A stretch of 64,000 bases of DNA from Sulfobacillus sp. (GCA_027343695.1 DAHWKJ010000028.1:62001-126000), one strand, 5' to 3'. Shown: positions 17,138 to 26,059, counted from the stretch's first letter. The notes: generated by a model from the sequence alone, not told the origin. Numbers and translations: made by a program.

Positions 17138-17806
17138 CTAATTGCTGGCGTAGTAGTAAAGACGTTCGTCAAAGTCCTGAATTTGGTTTAGGACCGCGCC
17201 AATGATTTGAGAGCCGGTTTGCTTAAGTTGCTGCAAGGCTTTTTGGTCCGCACGTCGGGAGTTGAACCGAGATTTAATGACATATAGAACTCCGTCGACA
17301 GACCGGCCCAAAATCGGGGCGTCAGAAAGTCCCAATACCGGGGGCGCATCGATGAGAACCATGTCGTACTGTGCTTTTAAATGGGCGAGGAGGTGAACAC
17401 AGGCATTGGAGCTCAATAAATCGGCTGGATTTGGCGGCAGAGGACCGGATGTGAGAACGTCCAGGTGGACAACGGGGCTGGCTTGGGTACAGACATCTGG
17501 TGCGAGATCCTTCGCCAGCGTCGTCGTAAAACCCTTGGTGTTTGTGAGACCAAAGAGTTTATGTTGTGCCGGTCGCCGCAAGTCGGCGTCAACAATGACG
17601 GTCCGGATTCCGGCCTGAGCCATGACTACTCCGAGGTTGGCCGCGGTTAGAGACTTACCGGCCTCGGGCACGGCTGACGTCACCAGGATTGTCCTTAAGT
17701 TGTGGAGTACCTGAATATATTCGATATTGGTTCGAAGGCTACGATATGCCTCGCTCCATGCGGTACTGCTCTCAGATTGAGTGACTAACTTCGGATCGAC
17801 ATTCAT
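17138..17806 (-). CDS. capsular/exopolysaccharide BY-kinase (CpsD/YwqD type)
   Basis: A 222-residue bacterial tyrosine kinase ATPase. Walker A in SAVPEAGKSLTAANL (~44-58), Walker A' in VIVDADLRRPAQH (~70-82), Walker B in VLIDAPPVLG (~149-158). The C-terminus carries a tyrosine cluster (LYYYASN) for autophosphorylation. In Gram-positive systems this kinase is a separate polypeptide activated by a CpsC-type membrane partner, here the gene 39 bp upstream at 17846-18523. It would control chain length and export of the polysaccharide made by the downstream locus. Confidence 0.93.
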   Translation of the reverse strand: MNVDPKLVTQSESSTAWSEAYRSLRTNIEYIQVLHNLRTILVTSAVPEAGKSLTAANLGVVMAQAGIRTVIVDADLRRPAQHKLFGLTNTKGFTTTLAKDLAPDVCTQASPVVHLDVLTSGPLPPNPADLLSSNACVHLLAHLKAQYDMVLIDAPPVLGLSDAPILGRSVDGVLYVIKSRFNSRRADQKALQQLKQTGSQIIGAVLNQIQDFDERLYYYASN

Positions 17807-17845
17807 GACATAGCCTACTTTCTACACTATAGTGGCGGCAACAGA

Positions 17846-18523
17846 TTAGGCTTTCTGAGCGACACGGGATCCAGGCACCCATGGAATCTCCGCGAGGATA
17901 GGGAGGTCGGTGTATTTGGAGGCATCCTCCGCACTACCGATTGAATCATTTATGAACTCCAAGCCTATGACGACACTAAGCGCTGCCAAAAGTCCCAATA
18001 GGCCCGTGCCAATCTCTAGAGTCCAAGCTTTTAGGGAGATCGGAGTTGGATTAAATTTGGCCGGCTCGACTTCTCGCAGTGTGGATGATCCCGTCACATG
18101 GTGAGCCGTAGCGATTAGGGTGGCGGATATAGCTTGGCAGAGACTCAATGCCGAGGTCGCACTCGGACCATGCGCCACCACCAGGATCAAATTGGTGTTG
18201 GGCTCGGAGCTCACCTGAACATTGCGCGCCAATTGGGTCATCGACAACGGTTCTGGTAGAAGTCTCCCGGCGGACCTCAACCAAGCCGGACTGGTTGCCA
18301 GAGTCGCGTACGTGGCGACGAGTTGTTGACCAGAGACTAGGCCATTCATCAGGTTTTGCCCAGTGCTGTGACGGGGGATCACCATGATGAGACTTCTACT
18401 TTGGTATGTGGTCGGCAACGCCCAACGACTGAGTGCCCATCCCGAACCCGCCCCAAAAACGCCGGCCAGAAGTATGACCCAAGCTGCTTTCTTTAGGGGC
18501 GTCACAATCCTTGTCCATGCCAT
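17846..18523 (-). CDS. Wzz/CpsC-type chain-length regulator
   Basis: A 225-residue membrane protein with two transmembrane helices (~12-32 and ~172-192) flanking an extracytoplasmic domain, as in CpsC/YwqC. After the second helix a short cytoplasmic tail (VPGSRVAQKA) is available to contact the BY-kinase encoded immediately downstream. The start follows AAAGGAGG by 9 bases. The best copy of the 21-bp operator lies 54 bp upstream. The two genes form one minus-strand operon. Confidence 0.88.
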   Translation of the reverse strand: MAWTRIVTPLKKAAWVILLAGVFGAGSGWALSRWALPTTYQSRSLIMVIPRHSTGQNLMNGLVSGQQLVATYATLATSPAWLRSAGRLLPEPLSMTQLARNVQVSSEPNTNLILVVAHGPSATSALSLCQAISATLIATAHHVTGSSTLREVEPAKFNPTPISLKAWTLEIGTGLLGLLAALSVVIGLEFINDSIGSAEDASKYTDLPILAEIPWVPGSRVAQKA

Positions 18524-18577
18524 CCCGCGTCGCCTCCTTTGGCTCTTGTGGTAAGTCTATCGGCCGGCTCCCTATAG

Positions 18578-18606
18578 AGGCAATCACCCCCTTTGGGTGA
18601 TTGCCT
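18578..18606. promoter_or_regulatory. best copy of the 21-bp inverted repeat (12-bp arms)
   Basis: Perfect 12-bp arms (AGGCAATCACCC / GGGTGATTGCCT) around spacer CCTTT; the 21-bp core is 18582-18602. It sits in the divergent region between the Wzz gene (start 18523) and the gene at 18723. A minus-strand CGATAG hexamer (18557-18562) lies 19 bases from the core. A second TCACCC half-site occurs at 18611-18616. Confidence 0.75.
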
Positions 18607-18722
18607 AGGGTCACCCGTTCATGATGCAATCGTATGGAGGGGTGCGGGTGAGAGTCATTTCGTCGGAGAACGGAAAAGTCGAGTCACGGCCTCTAAATTC
18701 GTCATAAAGGCAGGCATCTAAC

Positions 18723-19433
18723 TTGAATGAGACCTCAGCCTTAATTGTTATGACCGCGACGATCGATCCGGGGCGGTTAGACAACTTAGCGATTACAGAC
18801 CCGATGCTTCGTTGGCAGCAATATCAAGAAGCGGTGCGGTTTTGGTTGAGCCATCAAAGCGTGGGTTCGGTGGTGTTCTTCGAAAACAGCGGACATCCGG
18901 TCGACTTCACGCCGTTAGAAGACACGGCGAGTCGCCTTGGGAAAGCATTAGAGATAGTGTCCTATCCGGGGAATGTAGGCACTAGTGAGAAGGGCCGGGG
19001 ATATGGAGAAGGCGAAATTTTAAATCGTGCGGTCCGGGATAGTCGTTTGATACGGCGCCACAAAAGTTTTTTTAAGGTTACGGGGCGGTTTAAGATCGCA
19101 AATTTTAGTTCACTGGAGTCTAGTTCGAGGGACTATCCCGTCGTGGTCAACGAACGATCGCTTCGTAAACGACGCTGGGTGGATACCAGGTTTTTCAAGA
19201 TGACTCCGGAATTCTACCAAATGCACCTCGCGTCGGTACATCAGGAGGCTCAAACGATTGATTATGTATTAGGCGAAGGATACGCCAGAGCCTTACATCA
19301 CCTCAATCTACCCGCGTTTCGGTTTCCAATTCGCGTTCAAGGCATCGCGGGAAACGGTAGCGTATATCAAGACTCTCCGCTGAAGTTTGCGGTGAAGACG
19401 TTGTTTGCAATGGCCGGTGGATATCGGGTGTAA
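18723..19433 (+). CDS. conserved-looking protein of the polysaccharide locus, function unknown
   Basis: A 236-residue soluble protein that I do not recognise with confidence. Visible features are an N-terminal strand (SALIVMTATIDPG), a middle SEKGRGYGEGEILNRAV segment, and SFFKVTGRFKIAN, which recall glycosyltransferase-like proteins of lipopolysaccharide and capsule loci. The many basic residues and the placement opposite the Wzz/kinase operon support a role in glycan assembly. TTG 18723 has AAGGCAGG about 8 bases upstream; the next in-frame ATG is 18750. It shares the divergent promoter region that holds the best operator copy. Confidence 0.7.
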   Translation: MNETSALIVMTATIDPGRLDNLAITDPMLRWQQYQEAVRFWLSHQSVGSVVFFENSGHPVDFTPLEDTASRLGKALEIVSYPGNVGTSEKGRGYGEGEILNRAVRDSRLIRRHKSFFKVTGRFKIANFSSLESSSRDYPVVVNERSLRKRRWVDTRFFKMTPEFYQMHLASVHQEAQTIDYVLGEGYARALHHLNLPAFRFPIRVQGIAGNGSVYQDSPLKFAVKTLFAMAGGYRV

Positions 19434-19445
19434 AGGTCTCTATGG

Positions 19446-20288
19446 TTATTTTTTAAGGAGACGGAGCATGAGCGGGTAGTATCTATGTCCTGTAGGATTG
19501 CGTTCTGGATTATAATATTCGTCTACGAGCAAAGGTAACGCCGCGGGACATGACACCCTAAGGGTTTCGCCTTGCCCAACGGCTTGTTGGGCAGGTTCTT
19601 CCGAGGCGTAACACTTCAGCATAATCGCTTTCACCCACTGTTCCTCGGAACTCAAACGTTGGGGGAGGGGCTGGGAAAACCGATGGGATTTTTGGGGGAA
19701 CGTGATTTCCGGTGTCCCTATTCCGTATTCGGGATTATATTCCGCCCACTCATAGACCGGAATGCCGCGAAGGTTTGCTTCGTGCTGAACCACTAAACTG
19801 GTAATGTCATGGTCAATGTGACCTCCTTCGAATCCCTGCGTATAAATCAGATCGGGGTTGAGCCATTGCAGGAGGTGTTGGATTTCTTGGGTGAGGGGCT
19901 CTAAAAATCGGTGGAGTCCACGATCCGGAAAGCCGAGACAGTGAATATGATCGCTAGCTATCCCCGCCATCCCGAGCGCCGTCTCTGCCTCACGACGGCG
20001 GCGACTGACGATACGTGTTAACACCCGATGAGGCGCAATCCATGACCATCCACGGCCATTGGTCGTGAAGACCACGTTCACGCTAGCTCCCTTTTTCATC
20101 TGGCGGAATATGGTCGCGCCGAGTCCGATGGTTTCGTCGTCGGGATGAGCCGCAATCACCAAAATATGTTGGCGAGCGGATGGATCGCGATGCGGTTGTC
20201 CGATCTGTCTTCCGAGCATGTGACTTGGATAACGCGAATACCCTCGAATCCAATCGGACGTTAAGATGACGTAATCCTTCCAATACAT
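19446..20288 (-). CDS. PIG-L/LmbE-family deacetylase
   Basis: A 280-residue PIG-L family protein. The metal site motif AAHPDDETIGLGA is at ~48-60, followed by the VVFTTNGRG strand and a HIDHDITS-type second motif at ~160. These zinc enzymes remove N-acetyl groups from GlcNAc-type substrates. Here it would deacetylate a sugar of the exopolysaccharide or its precursor. It follows the second Wzz gene by 40 bp on the same strand, with GGAGGG 8 bases before its ATG. Confidence 0.88.
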   Translation of the reverse strand: MYWKDYVILTSDWIRGYSRYPSHMLGRQIGQPHRDPSARQHILVIAAHPDDETIGLGATIFRQMKKGASVNVVFTTNGRGWSWIAPHRVLTRIVSRRRREAETALGMAGIASDHIHCLGFPDRGLHRFLEPLTQEIQHLLQWLNPDLIYTQGFEGGHIDHDITSLVVQHEANLRGIPVYEWAEYNPEYGIGTPEITFPQKSHRFSQPLPQRLSSEEQWVKAIMLKCYASEEPAQQAVGQGETLRVSCPAALPLLVDEYYNPERNPTGHRYYPLMLRLLKK

Positions 20289-20328
20289 CGTCTAGACCCT
20301 CCAATAGACCATAGTGGCTTCAGTATGG

Positions 20329-21033
20329 TTACGATAGCGACTCCGAAATGTGAGCCAGAGATGACTGCTGGTCAGAACTCAATCTACGGGGTTTACGGTG
20401 GCTGCCTTGGTATTGGGGCACCAGGCCAAGCACTACAAGGTCGGTCCAACGTTCGACGTCGGCTTCTGAGGAGAGTGCGGTGTAGAGACTCTCGCGAATC
20501 GCCGCCACCAGAAATGCCGCCATGAGGGACAACAATACGGCTAAAATTTCAGATTTAAAATACTGTGGGGCAAAAGGACTGGGCGCTGGGATGGCCGGTG
20601 CCGCCACGGTAATAATGGGGAACCCCATGAGAGCGTCCAGTTTAACTGTTAAGGAATGCGCCAACGCATTCGCGAGTGTCGCGGCCTTGGCAGCGTTATG
20701 CGAGGTGGCGGTAATCTCAAAAAGATCGGTGTTTGGCACCTGAGCGGTCACTACATTTTGTTGGATGCTCGCTAGTGACATCGGAGTGGGCAATAGGGTT
20801 TGAGTCAATTCCAACACCGGCTGGCTCTGAGCTAAGGTTGCAAAGGTCTCGGTAAATTGAGTACCTTCTGCCAGGCTACTGAGATGGCGCCCTGGAATTA
20901 CCATAACCAAAGCGGAGCTCTGATAGTTTTTTCGGACGAGGTAGTGATTCGTCGCCGCTGTGCCCACGGCACTCATGGCTATTAAACCCAGACTTAACCA
21001 GAAATGACGCTGGATTCGAATCCAAATTGACAC
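20329..21033 (-). CDS. second Wzz/CpsC-type chain-length regulator
   Basis: A 234-residue paralogue of the protein at 17846-18523, with helices at ~12-30 and ~170-190 around an extracytoplasmic domain (LVMVIPGRHL is shared with the first copy, which has IMVIPRHST). It is not followed by its own kinase; a PIG-L deacetylase follows instead. It may modulate the same kinase or a different glycan. The GTG start follows AGGGAGG by 7 bases. A 21-bp operator lies 66 bp upstream. Confidence 0.85.
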   Translation of the reverse strand: MSIWIRIQRHFWLSLGLIAMSAVGTAATNHYLVRKNYQSSALVMVIPGRHLSSLAEGTQFTETFATLAQSQPVLELTQTLLPTPMSLASIQQNVVTAQVPNTDLFEITATSHNAAKAATLANALAHSLTVKLDALMGFPIITVAAPAIPAPSPFAPQYFKSEILAVLLSLMAAFLVAAIRESLYTALSSEADVERWTDLVVLGLVPQYQGSHRKPRRLSSDQQSSLAHISESLS

Positions 21034-21099
21034 GACTTGACCTCCCTTGAGACCGCATGGTTGCTGTCTTTAGGGTAGACGGAAACGAGAGAGCCTCGC

Positions 21100-21120
21100 T
21101 ATCGCCTGTGTAGGGTGATT
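21100..21120. promoter_or_regulatory. 21-bp inverted-repeat operator, second Wzz promoter
   Basis: Left half TATCGCCT, right half GGGTGATT, 5-base spacer, 66 bp from the start at 21033. A minus-strand CGTCTA hexamer (21076-21081) follows 18 bases downstream. Confidence 0.55.
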
Positions 21121-21211
21121 TAGTACTGGGATGCCGGTCCTTGCGCCGGGACCTTAGGTTTTAGTGGAGCATGCCCAGGGAAGGACTCGTGAGGAACAGG
21201 GTGAACCAAAT

Positions 21212-21232
21212 AATCACCCGTGCAAGGGGATG
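21212..21232. promoter_or_regulatory. 21-bp operator-like site upstream of the WecG/TagA gene
   Basis: Left half AATCACCC is perfect, right half AGGGGATG matches 5 of 8. It lies 71 bp before the start at 21304. An everted pair GGGTGA / TCACCC (21199-21219) overlaps it, as also happens before sipW. Confidence 0.5.
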
Positions 21233-21303
21233 GGCAGATATCGTCTCTTGGAAAACAATCGAGACAGGTTAGCCAGAGAGATTCAATCAGGAGGACGAAA
21301 CCC

Positions 21304-22101
21304 ATGCGTCATACCGTGCTCGGGTGCCCCGTGGACGATGCCAGTGTCGAGGAGATGCTGAAGTGTGTTGAACGCTCCTTAGGTAGTAGTCAACAACAAT
21401 GGTATACCTCGATCAATATTGCCAACTGGTATGCGTACACGCATCACTCTAGGGTGGCGGGAATGATTGATCAGGCGTCCCTAATTAGTGCCGATGGCTG
21501 GCCGATATGCTTGGCGAGTCGCATTTTCTATGGGATTAAGATCCCCCGGATTCCTGCGATGACATTTTTTAATGCGGTGTGCCGGGCTTTCGTATCCTTA
21601 CCGCTCCGTGTGTATGTGTTAGGGGGGCGACCCGGGGTGGCCGAACTGGCCGGAATTCGTTTGCAAGAGAACTACCCAGGACTTCAGGTTGTAGGCTGTC
21701 ACCATGGATACCTGATGAATTCCCTAGAGCAAGAACACGTGCTTTCCGAAATCCAAGGAGCCGCACCCGACCTCTTGATCTTGGGGATGGGCACCCCTTA
21801 CGAACAGTCATGGTTGACTCAGTATTTTTCCCGATGTGCCACACCCTTTGCTCTTGGTATTGGAGGTGGGTTGGACATCATTGCCGGGTTCAACCAACGG
21901 GCGCCGCTGTGGATCCAGCGCTGTGGGCTGGAATGGTTTTATCGAATGATTCAGGAACCTCGTCGACTCGGTCCACGGTATCTCACCACTTCGCTGGCTT
22001 TTGTGATTGCTTGCGCCCAGGTAATCATTAGGTTGGCGGCGCATCACAAAAAGACTCGCGATCGAGAAGAACAGCCGGTGTCTACGAAAAAGGGGGCATA
22101 A
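21304..22101 (+). CDS. WecG/TagA/CpsF-family glycosyltransferase
   Basis: A 265-residue member of the WecG/TagA/CpsF family (GT26). Family marks: ISADGWPICLASR near 58-70, RVYVLGGRPGVAELA (~98-112), DLLILGMGTPYEQSWL (~156-171) and GIGGGLDIIAGFNQRAP (~184-200). These enzymes add a sugar, classically ManNAc, to a lipid-linked first sugar, so this is probably the second step of repeat-unit assembly. The ATG at 21304 has AGGAGG 8 bases upstream. It heads the main plus-strand biosynthetic operon running to 30702. Confidence 0.92.
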   Translation: MRHTVLGCPVDDASVEEMLKCVERSLGSSQQQWYTSINIANWYAYTHHSRVAGMIDQASLISADGWPICLASRIFYGIKIPRIPAMTFFNAVCRAFVSLPLRVYVLGGRPGVAELAGIRLQENYPGLQVVGCHHGYLMNSLEQEHVLSEIQGAAPDLLILGMGTPYEQSWLTQYFSRCATPFALGIGGGLDIIAGFNQRAPLWIQRCGLEWFYRMIQEPRRLGPRYLTTSLAFVIACAQVIIRLAAHHKKTRDREEQPVSTKKGA

Positions 22102-22106
22102 GAAAG

Positions 22107-23036
22107 ATGCGCGCATTGGTGACCGGCGGCGCCGGATTCATTGGCTCACACGTGGTGCGAGAACTACTGCATAGGGGCCATGAAGTAGTTGTGTTGGACA
22201 ATCTGAGCACGGGATTTGTAGAAAACTTAGAGGATATCCAGGGGCCCGTGCAATTTATTCAGGGAGATGTGCAAAATCCAGATGTGGTAAGGTCTGCCAT
22301 GGCCGGTTGTGCAGTGGTGTTTCATCTTGCTGCGTCAGTCGGCAATCAGCGGAGCATCGTGGATCCTATCCACGACGCCTCGGTGAACCTTATCGGAAGC
22401 CTCCACGTGCTTAACGCGGCACGTCAAAGTAACGTGGAAAAAGTTGTGATCGCCTCGTCGGCTGGAATATTCGGCGAACCCGTCCGGTTGCCCGTCGACG
22501 AAGAGCATCCAAAAGACCCCGGTTCCCCCTATGGTGTCACGAAACTGGCAGCCGAGCACATGGCGATGGTTTATCACCGGCTTTTTGGCTTAGGCACGGT
22601 GGCACTCCGGTACTTCAATGTCTATGGCCCTTTACAGCGGTATGACGCCTATGGCAATGTCATACCCATTTTTGCTCAACACGTGATGCAACGACGCCCT
22701 GTTACGATTTATGGAGACGGTAATCAAACGCGAGATTTCGTCAATGTTGCCGATGTGGCTCGCGCCACGGTTGCGGCGGGGCTCGTGACAAAAGCGAGCG
22801 GTGTCTACAACATTGGCAGCGGATCTGCAGTGACACTTAACGAGTTGGTACAAACCATGAGAGACGTGACTGGCATAGACATCGCGGTGCGTTATGCAGA
22901 CCCACGTCCTGGTGACGTGAGGCATAGTCTCACGTCGTTGGCGCGAGCCTCCCGAGATTTTCACTATCAACCATCGTGTGGTTTGGAAGAAGGCCTGCAC
23001 GGTTACTTCGATTGGTTCGCCGGGTGGGTCAACTGA
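22107..23036 (+). CDS. NAD-dependent nucleotide-sugar epimerase (GalE/WbpP-like)
   Basis: A 309-residue extended SDR. N-terminal TGGAGFIGSHVV (~6-17) binds NAD; the YGVTKLAAEH segment supplies the catalytic Tyr and Lys; RYFNVYGPLQ and GDGNQTRDFVNVADVA are typical of UDP-hexose 4-epimerases. It probably interconverts UDP-Glc/Gal or their N-acetyl forms for the polysaccharide. It starts 5 bases after the WecG/TagA gene and overlaps the next start by one base (TGATG). Confidence 0.88.
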   Translation: MRALVTGGAGFIGSHVVRELLHRGHEVVVLDNLSTGFVENLEDIQGPVQFIQGDVQNPDVVRSAMAGCAVVFHLAASVGNQRSIVDPIHDASVNLIGSLHVLNAARQSNVEKVVIASSAGIFGEPVRLPVDEEHPKDPGSPYGVTKLAAEHMAMVYHRLFGLGTVALRYFNVYGPLQRYDAYGNVIPIFAQHVMQRRPVTIYGDGNQTRDFVNVADVARATVAAGLVTKASGVYNIGSGSAVTLNELVQTMRDVTGIDIAVRYADPRPGDVRHSLTSLARASRDFHYQPSCGLEEGLHGYFDWFAGWVN

Positions 23037-23896
23037 TGCGCATCTTAGTGCTAGGGGCGACCGGAATGCTAGGGCATCAAGTAGTGGCCGAAGCGGTGCA
23101 AAGAGGGCATCAAGTGTGGGGTTGCTCTCGCCACGGCACGTCTGAGACCCGTGGCGAGGTTGTCCTTGGGGGGTTGGACGCGGAAGACCCGATGGGCTTG
23201 GTTCCGTGGTTAGACGAGATATCGCCTCACGTGGTGGTTAATGCGGTCGGGCTCATAAAGCAACGCCCCGAGGCACTGGATTACGACACGCTCATTAGAG
23301 TCAATGCATGGTTTCCTCGTGCCCTGGAATTTTTCACCGAGTCCCGTGGTATCCGACTCATCCACGTGAGTACTGACTGTGTCTTCGATGGGTCGCGCGG
23401 AGCCTATCGTGAGGACGACCTCCCCAATGCAGTCGATGGCTATGGACGTTCGAAAGCGTTGGGTGAAGTGAAGGGAGAACTCTCTCTTACGCTTAGGACA
23501 TCGATTATCGGTCCCGAAAGAGAGCGGCGACTTGGGTTGTTCGAGTGGCTTAAAAGTTCGCGTGGGGGTACGGTCAGTGGCTATCAGGAAGCCTGGTATT
23601 CGGGGGTGACAACGTTCTACTTGTCCCGGTTAATGATCGATATTATGGAGAAATTCCCGGCGTTACGCGGAATTTATCAAGTCGCTTCTAGTCCTATATC
23701 GAAGCACGAGTTGTTAACCCGTATCCGTGACCGATTCGACTGGCCTATCGAGATTCTGGGAGATCGGAGCATTCACATCAATCGGATTTTAGATGGGAGT
23801 CGATTCTCGCGCGCTACCGGAATTCGGATTCCCGATTGGTCGACTCTGATCGAGGATTTATATGTATGTACCGCCGTTGTCGGCAAAAATCAGTGA
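23036..23896 (+). CDS. RmlD/WbvR-type nucleotide-sugar 4-reductase
   Basis: A 286-residue SDR with LGATGMLGHQVV at the N-terminus, STDCVFDGSRGAY, and the catalytic DGYGRSKALGEV. The motif NAVGLIKQRPEALDY and RTSIIGPE resemble WbvR-type reductases of UDP-L-RhaNAc/QuiNAc synthesis more than dTDP-rhamnose RmlD. CapF-type relatives carry an extra cupin domain that is absent here. Flanked by a 4,6-dehydratase and a 2-epimerase, it should reduce the 4-keto sugar made by the former. ATG 23036 overlaps the previous stop by one base. Confidence 0.85.
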   Translation: MRILVLGATGMLGHQVVAEAVQRGHQVWGCSRHGTSETRGEVVLGGLDAEDPMGLVPWLDEISPHVVVNAVGLIKQRPEALDYDTLIRVNAWFPRALEFFTESRGIRLIHVSTDCVFDGSRGAYREDDLPNAVDGYGRSKALGEVKGELSLTLRTSIIGPERERRLGLFEWLKSSRGGTVSGYQEAWYSGVTTFYLSRLMIDIMEKFPALRGIYQVASSPISKHELLTRIRDRFDWPIEILGDRSIHINRILDGSRFSRATGIRIPDWSTLIEDLYVCTAVVGKNQ

Positions 23897-23909
23897 AGGA
23901 GGACTAGCC

Positions 23910-24968
23910 ATGGAAAACCTGACTAACGCAAGAGTGTTGGTGACAGGAGGTACCGGTTCTTTGGGACACGCTGTGGTCCGCCGCTTAATGTCTGGCGAAA
24001 TAGGGCGGCCCAGTCAGATTACGGTCTTTTCTCGAGATGAAGCAAAACAACACTATATGCGATTGGAATTCGCTCACAGAAGAAAGGCGACGGATGACAT
24101 TGTCTTCGACGAACATCGCGACCACCCTCGGTTACGATTTGTGATAGGGGACGTGCGGAACTATGAGGCACTTGTTAAAGTGATCCCGGGTCATGATGTG
24201 GTGATCCATGCCGCCGCCATGAAACAGGTGCCCACCTGCGAATACTTCCCCGCGGAGGCCGTAGCGACTAATGTACTCGGGACAGAGAATCTGGCCCGCG
24301 CGGTCCAACAGCATGGGCAGGCGGTACAGGTTGTGGTAGGGATCTCTACCGATAAGGCGTGTAAGCCAGTCAACGTTTTAGGGATGACTAAGGCTATTAT
24401 GGAACGCGTGCTCGTAGAAGCCAATCTCGGAGGCACTGCTACGCGGTTTGTTAGTGTGAGATATGGCAATGTGGTGGCATCACGTGGGTCCGTAGTACCG
24501 TTGTTGCAATCCCAAATTACTCAAGGGGGACCCGTCACCATTACGACCAAAGAAATGACCAGGTTTCTCTTGAGTCTTGACCAGGCCGTTGATGTTGTGT
24601 TCCAAGCCATCCGAGGAGCTCAACCTGGTGAACTTTACGTACCGCAAGTACCATCAGCCCGTATCGTAGACATCGCGACGGCCATGATTGATGGCCGGTC
24701 GATTCCCGTCATTTTTACTGGAATCAGACCCGGAGAAAAAGTGCATGAAATTCTGGTATCCGATGAAGAACGCTTTCGCACCGTGGAACGTGACGGCTAC
24801 TACGTGATCCGACCCATGTTGCCGGAACTTGAACCCGATCATTCCGATTCCAGTATTGTGCTGTCCGAGGCTTATTCGTCCCAGAGCGTCTCGTTGTCGG
24901 TGGCAGAACTGTCGCGGTTGCTCAGAGACTTTGCTCCCAACGATTCCCGGATGGACATTTTGGCATGA
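23910..24968 (+). CDS. UDP-GlcNAc 4,6-dehydratase/5-epimerase (CapE/WbvB type)
   Basis: A 352-residue SDR of the polysaccharide CapE family. TGGTGSLGHAVV (~11-22) is the nucleotide motif; AAAMKQVPTCEYFP holds the CapE-type catalytic Met-Lys pair; RYGNVVASRGSVVP and TRFLLSLDQAV are family hallmarks. It would convert UDP-GlcNAc to a 4-keto-6-deoxy-L-sugar, the first step to UDP-L-FucNAc, L-RhaNAc or L-QuiNAc. ATG 23910 follows GAAGGAGG. It overlaps the next gene by 4 bases. Confidence 0.92.
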   Translation: MENLTNARVLVTGGTGSLGHAVVRRLMSGEIGRPSQITVFSRDEAKQHYMRLEFAHRRKATDDIVFDEHRDHPRLRFVIGDVRNYEALVKVIPGHDVVIHAAAMKQVPTCEYFPAEAVATNVLGTENLARAVQQHGQAVQVVVGISTDKACKPVNVLGMTKAIMERVLVEANLGGTATRFVSVRYGNVVASRGSVVPLLQSQITQGGPVTITTKEMTRFLLSLDQAVDVVFQAIRGAQPGELYVPQVPSARIVDIATAMIDGRSIPVIFTGIRPGEKVHEILVSDEERFRTVERDGYYVIRPMLPELEPDHSDSSIVLSEAYSSQSVSLSVAELSRLLRDFAPNDSRMDILA

Positions 24969-26059
24969 AAATCCTTACAGTTTTAGGGACCCGACCCGAA
25001 ATTATCCGGTTGTCCGGAATCATTCCGATGCTAGATCAGATATCTGAGCACGCTGTCGTATACACCGGACAAAACTTTGATGCGTCACTCAGTACGCAAT
25101 TCTTCCACGAGTTTGGACTGCGTTCGCCCGACGAGCAGTGGGAGGTCACGGGCCGGAATATTTCCCAGCAAATGCCCGTAATCTGGGACCATATGAGTCG
25201 GACTCTGGATCGTGTGAAACCGGACCGGGTACTGGTCTTGGGCGATACCAACAGTGGGTTAACCGCCCTAGTGGCTGCACGCGCTGGTATTCCTGTATAT
25301 CACATGGAGGCCGGGAATCGTTGTTACGACGATAGGGTCCCGGAGGAAATAAATCGCCGGGTGATCGACCATGTCAGCCATATCCTCATGCCATACACTT
25401 ATCGCAGCATGGAAAATCTTGTACGTGAAGGCATTGACCGGCATCGCATCGTGGTGACGGGTAACCCCATTTGTGAGGTGCTAGAAAAGAATGCGGGGGG
25501 CATCCGCTCGAGTCAGATCTTGGAAAGACTGAAACTGGTGCCTCGGGAATACTTTCTGGTCACCGTGCATCGCAGCGAAAATGTTGACAGTCCAGTGCGC
25601 TTGAAGGGTATTTACGACGCTCTATTTCAGATTCTCGCGATATTTGGCATGCCCATGGTAATTAGCCTGCATCCCCGCACTCGTGATCGATTACAACGGG
25701 AGGGGTGGTCCCTTAATCATCCAGCGATGACAGTCATGGAGCCATTAGGTTTTCATGATTTCGCAAGGCTTGAACACGATGCGGGTCTCGTATTGACCGA
25801 CAGTGGCACCGTGCAGGAAGAGTGCGCGATCTTCCGCGTTCCGAGTGTTACATTGCGAAATGTGACCGAGCGGCCCGAGACCATTGAATGCGGCAGCAAC
25901 GTGCTGGCGGGCACGGAATGCCACAGCATCGTAGCGGCCGCGACACTCGCTCTGACACAGGCCAACTATGGCTGGACACCACCGGCGGAGTATCTAAGAC
26001 CACATGTTTCGGAGATTGTTAGCCGGGTTCTTTTGGGAGAGTCCTTATGGCGTCACTAA
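24965..26059 (+). CDS. UDP-sugar 2-epimerase (CapG/WbvD type)
   Basis: A 364-residue non-hydrolysing UDP-N-acetylhexosamine 2-epimerase (GT-B fold). N-terminal TVLGTRPEIIRLSGII. The middle segment HMEAGNRCYDDRVPEEIN carries the NRCxDxRVPEEIN form that marks CapG/WbvD/FnlC enzymes acting on 6-deoxy-L sugars, instead of the GLRTGD form of WecB. TDSGTVQEECAIFRVPSVTLR is the UDP-binding region. It would finish UDP-L-FucNAc or UDP-L-QuiNAc. Start ATG overlaps the previous stop (ATGA). Confidence 0.92.
   Translation: MKILTVLGTRPEIIRLSGIIPMLDQISEHAVVYTGQNFDASLSTQFFHEFGLRSPDEQWEVTGRNISQQMPVIWDHMSRTLDRVKPDRVLVLGDTNSGLTALVAARAGIPVYHMEAGNRCYDDRVPEEINRRVIDHVSHILMPYTYRSMENLVREGIDRHRIVVTGNPICEVLEKNAGGIRSSQILERLKLVPREYFLVTVHRSENVDSPVRLKGIYDALFQILAIFGMPMVISLHPRTRDRLQREGWSLNHPAMTVMEPLGFHDFARLEHDAGLVLTDSGTVQEECAIFRVPSVTLRNVTERPETIECGSNVLAGTECHSIVAAATLALTQANYGWTPPAEYLRPHVSEIVSRVLLGESLWRH

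Noticed and set aside
21808-22116. Minus-strand frame opposite the WecG/TagA gene
   Set aside because: It is a shadow of a well-supported gene, without a ribosome binding site.
24965-26059. WecB-type UDP-ManNAc synthesis
   Set aside because: The NRCxDxRVPEEIN signature and neighbours match CapG/WbvD-type enzymes better than WecB.
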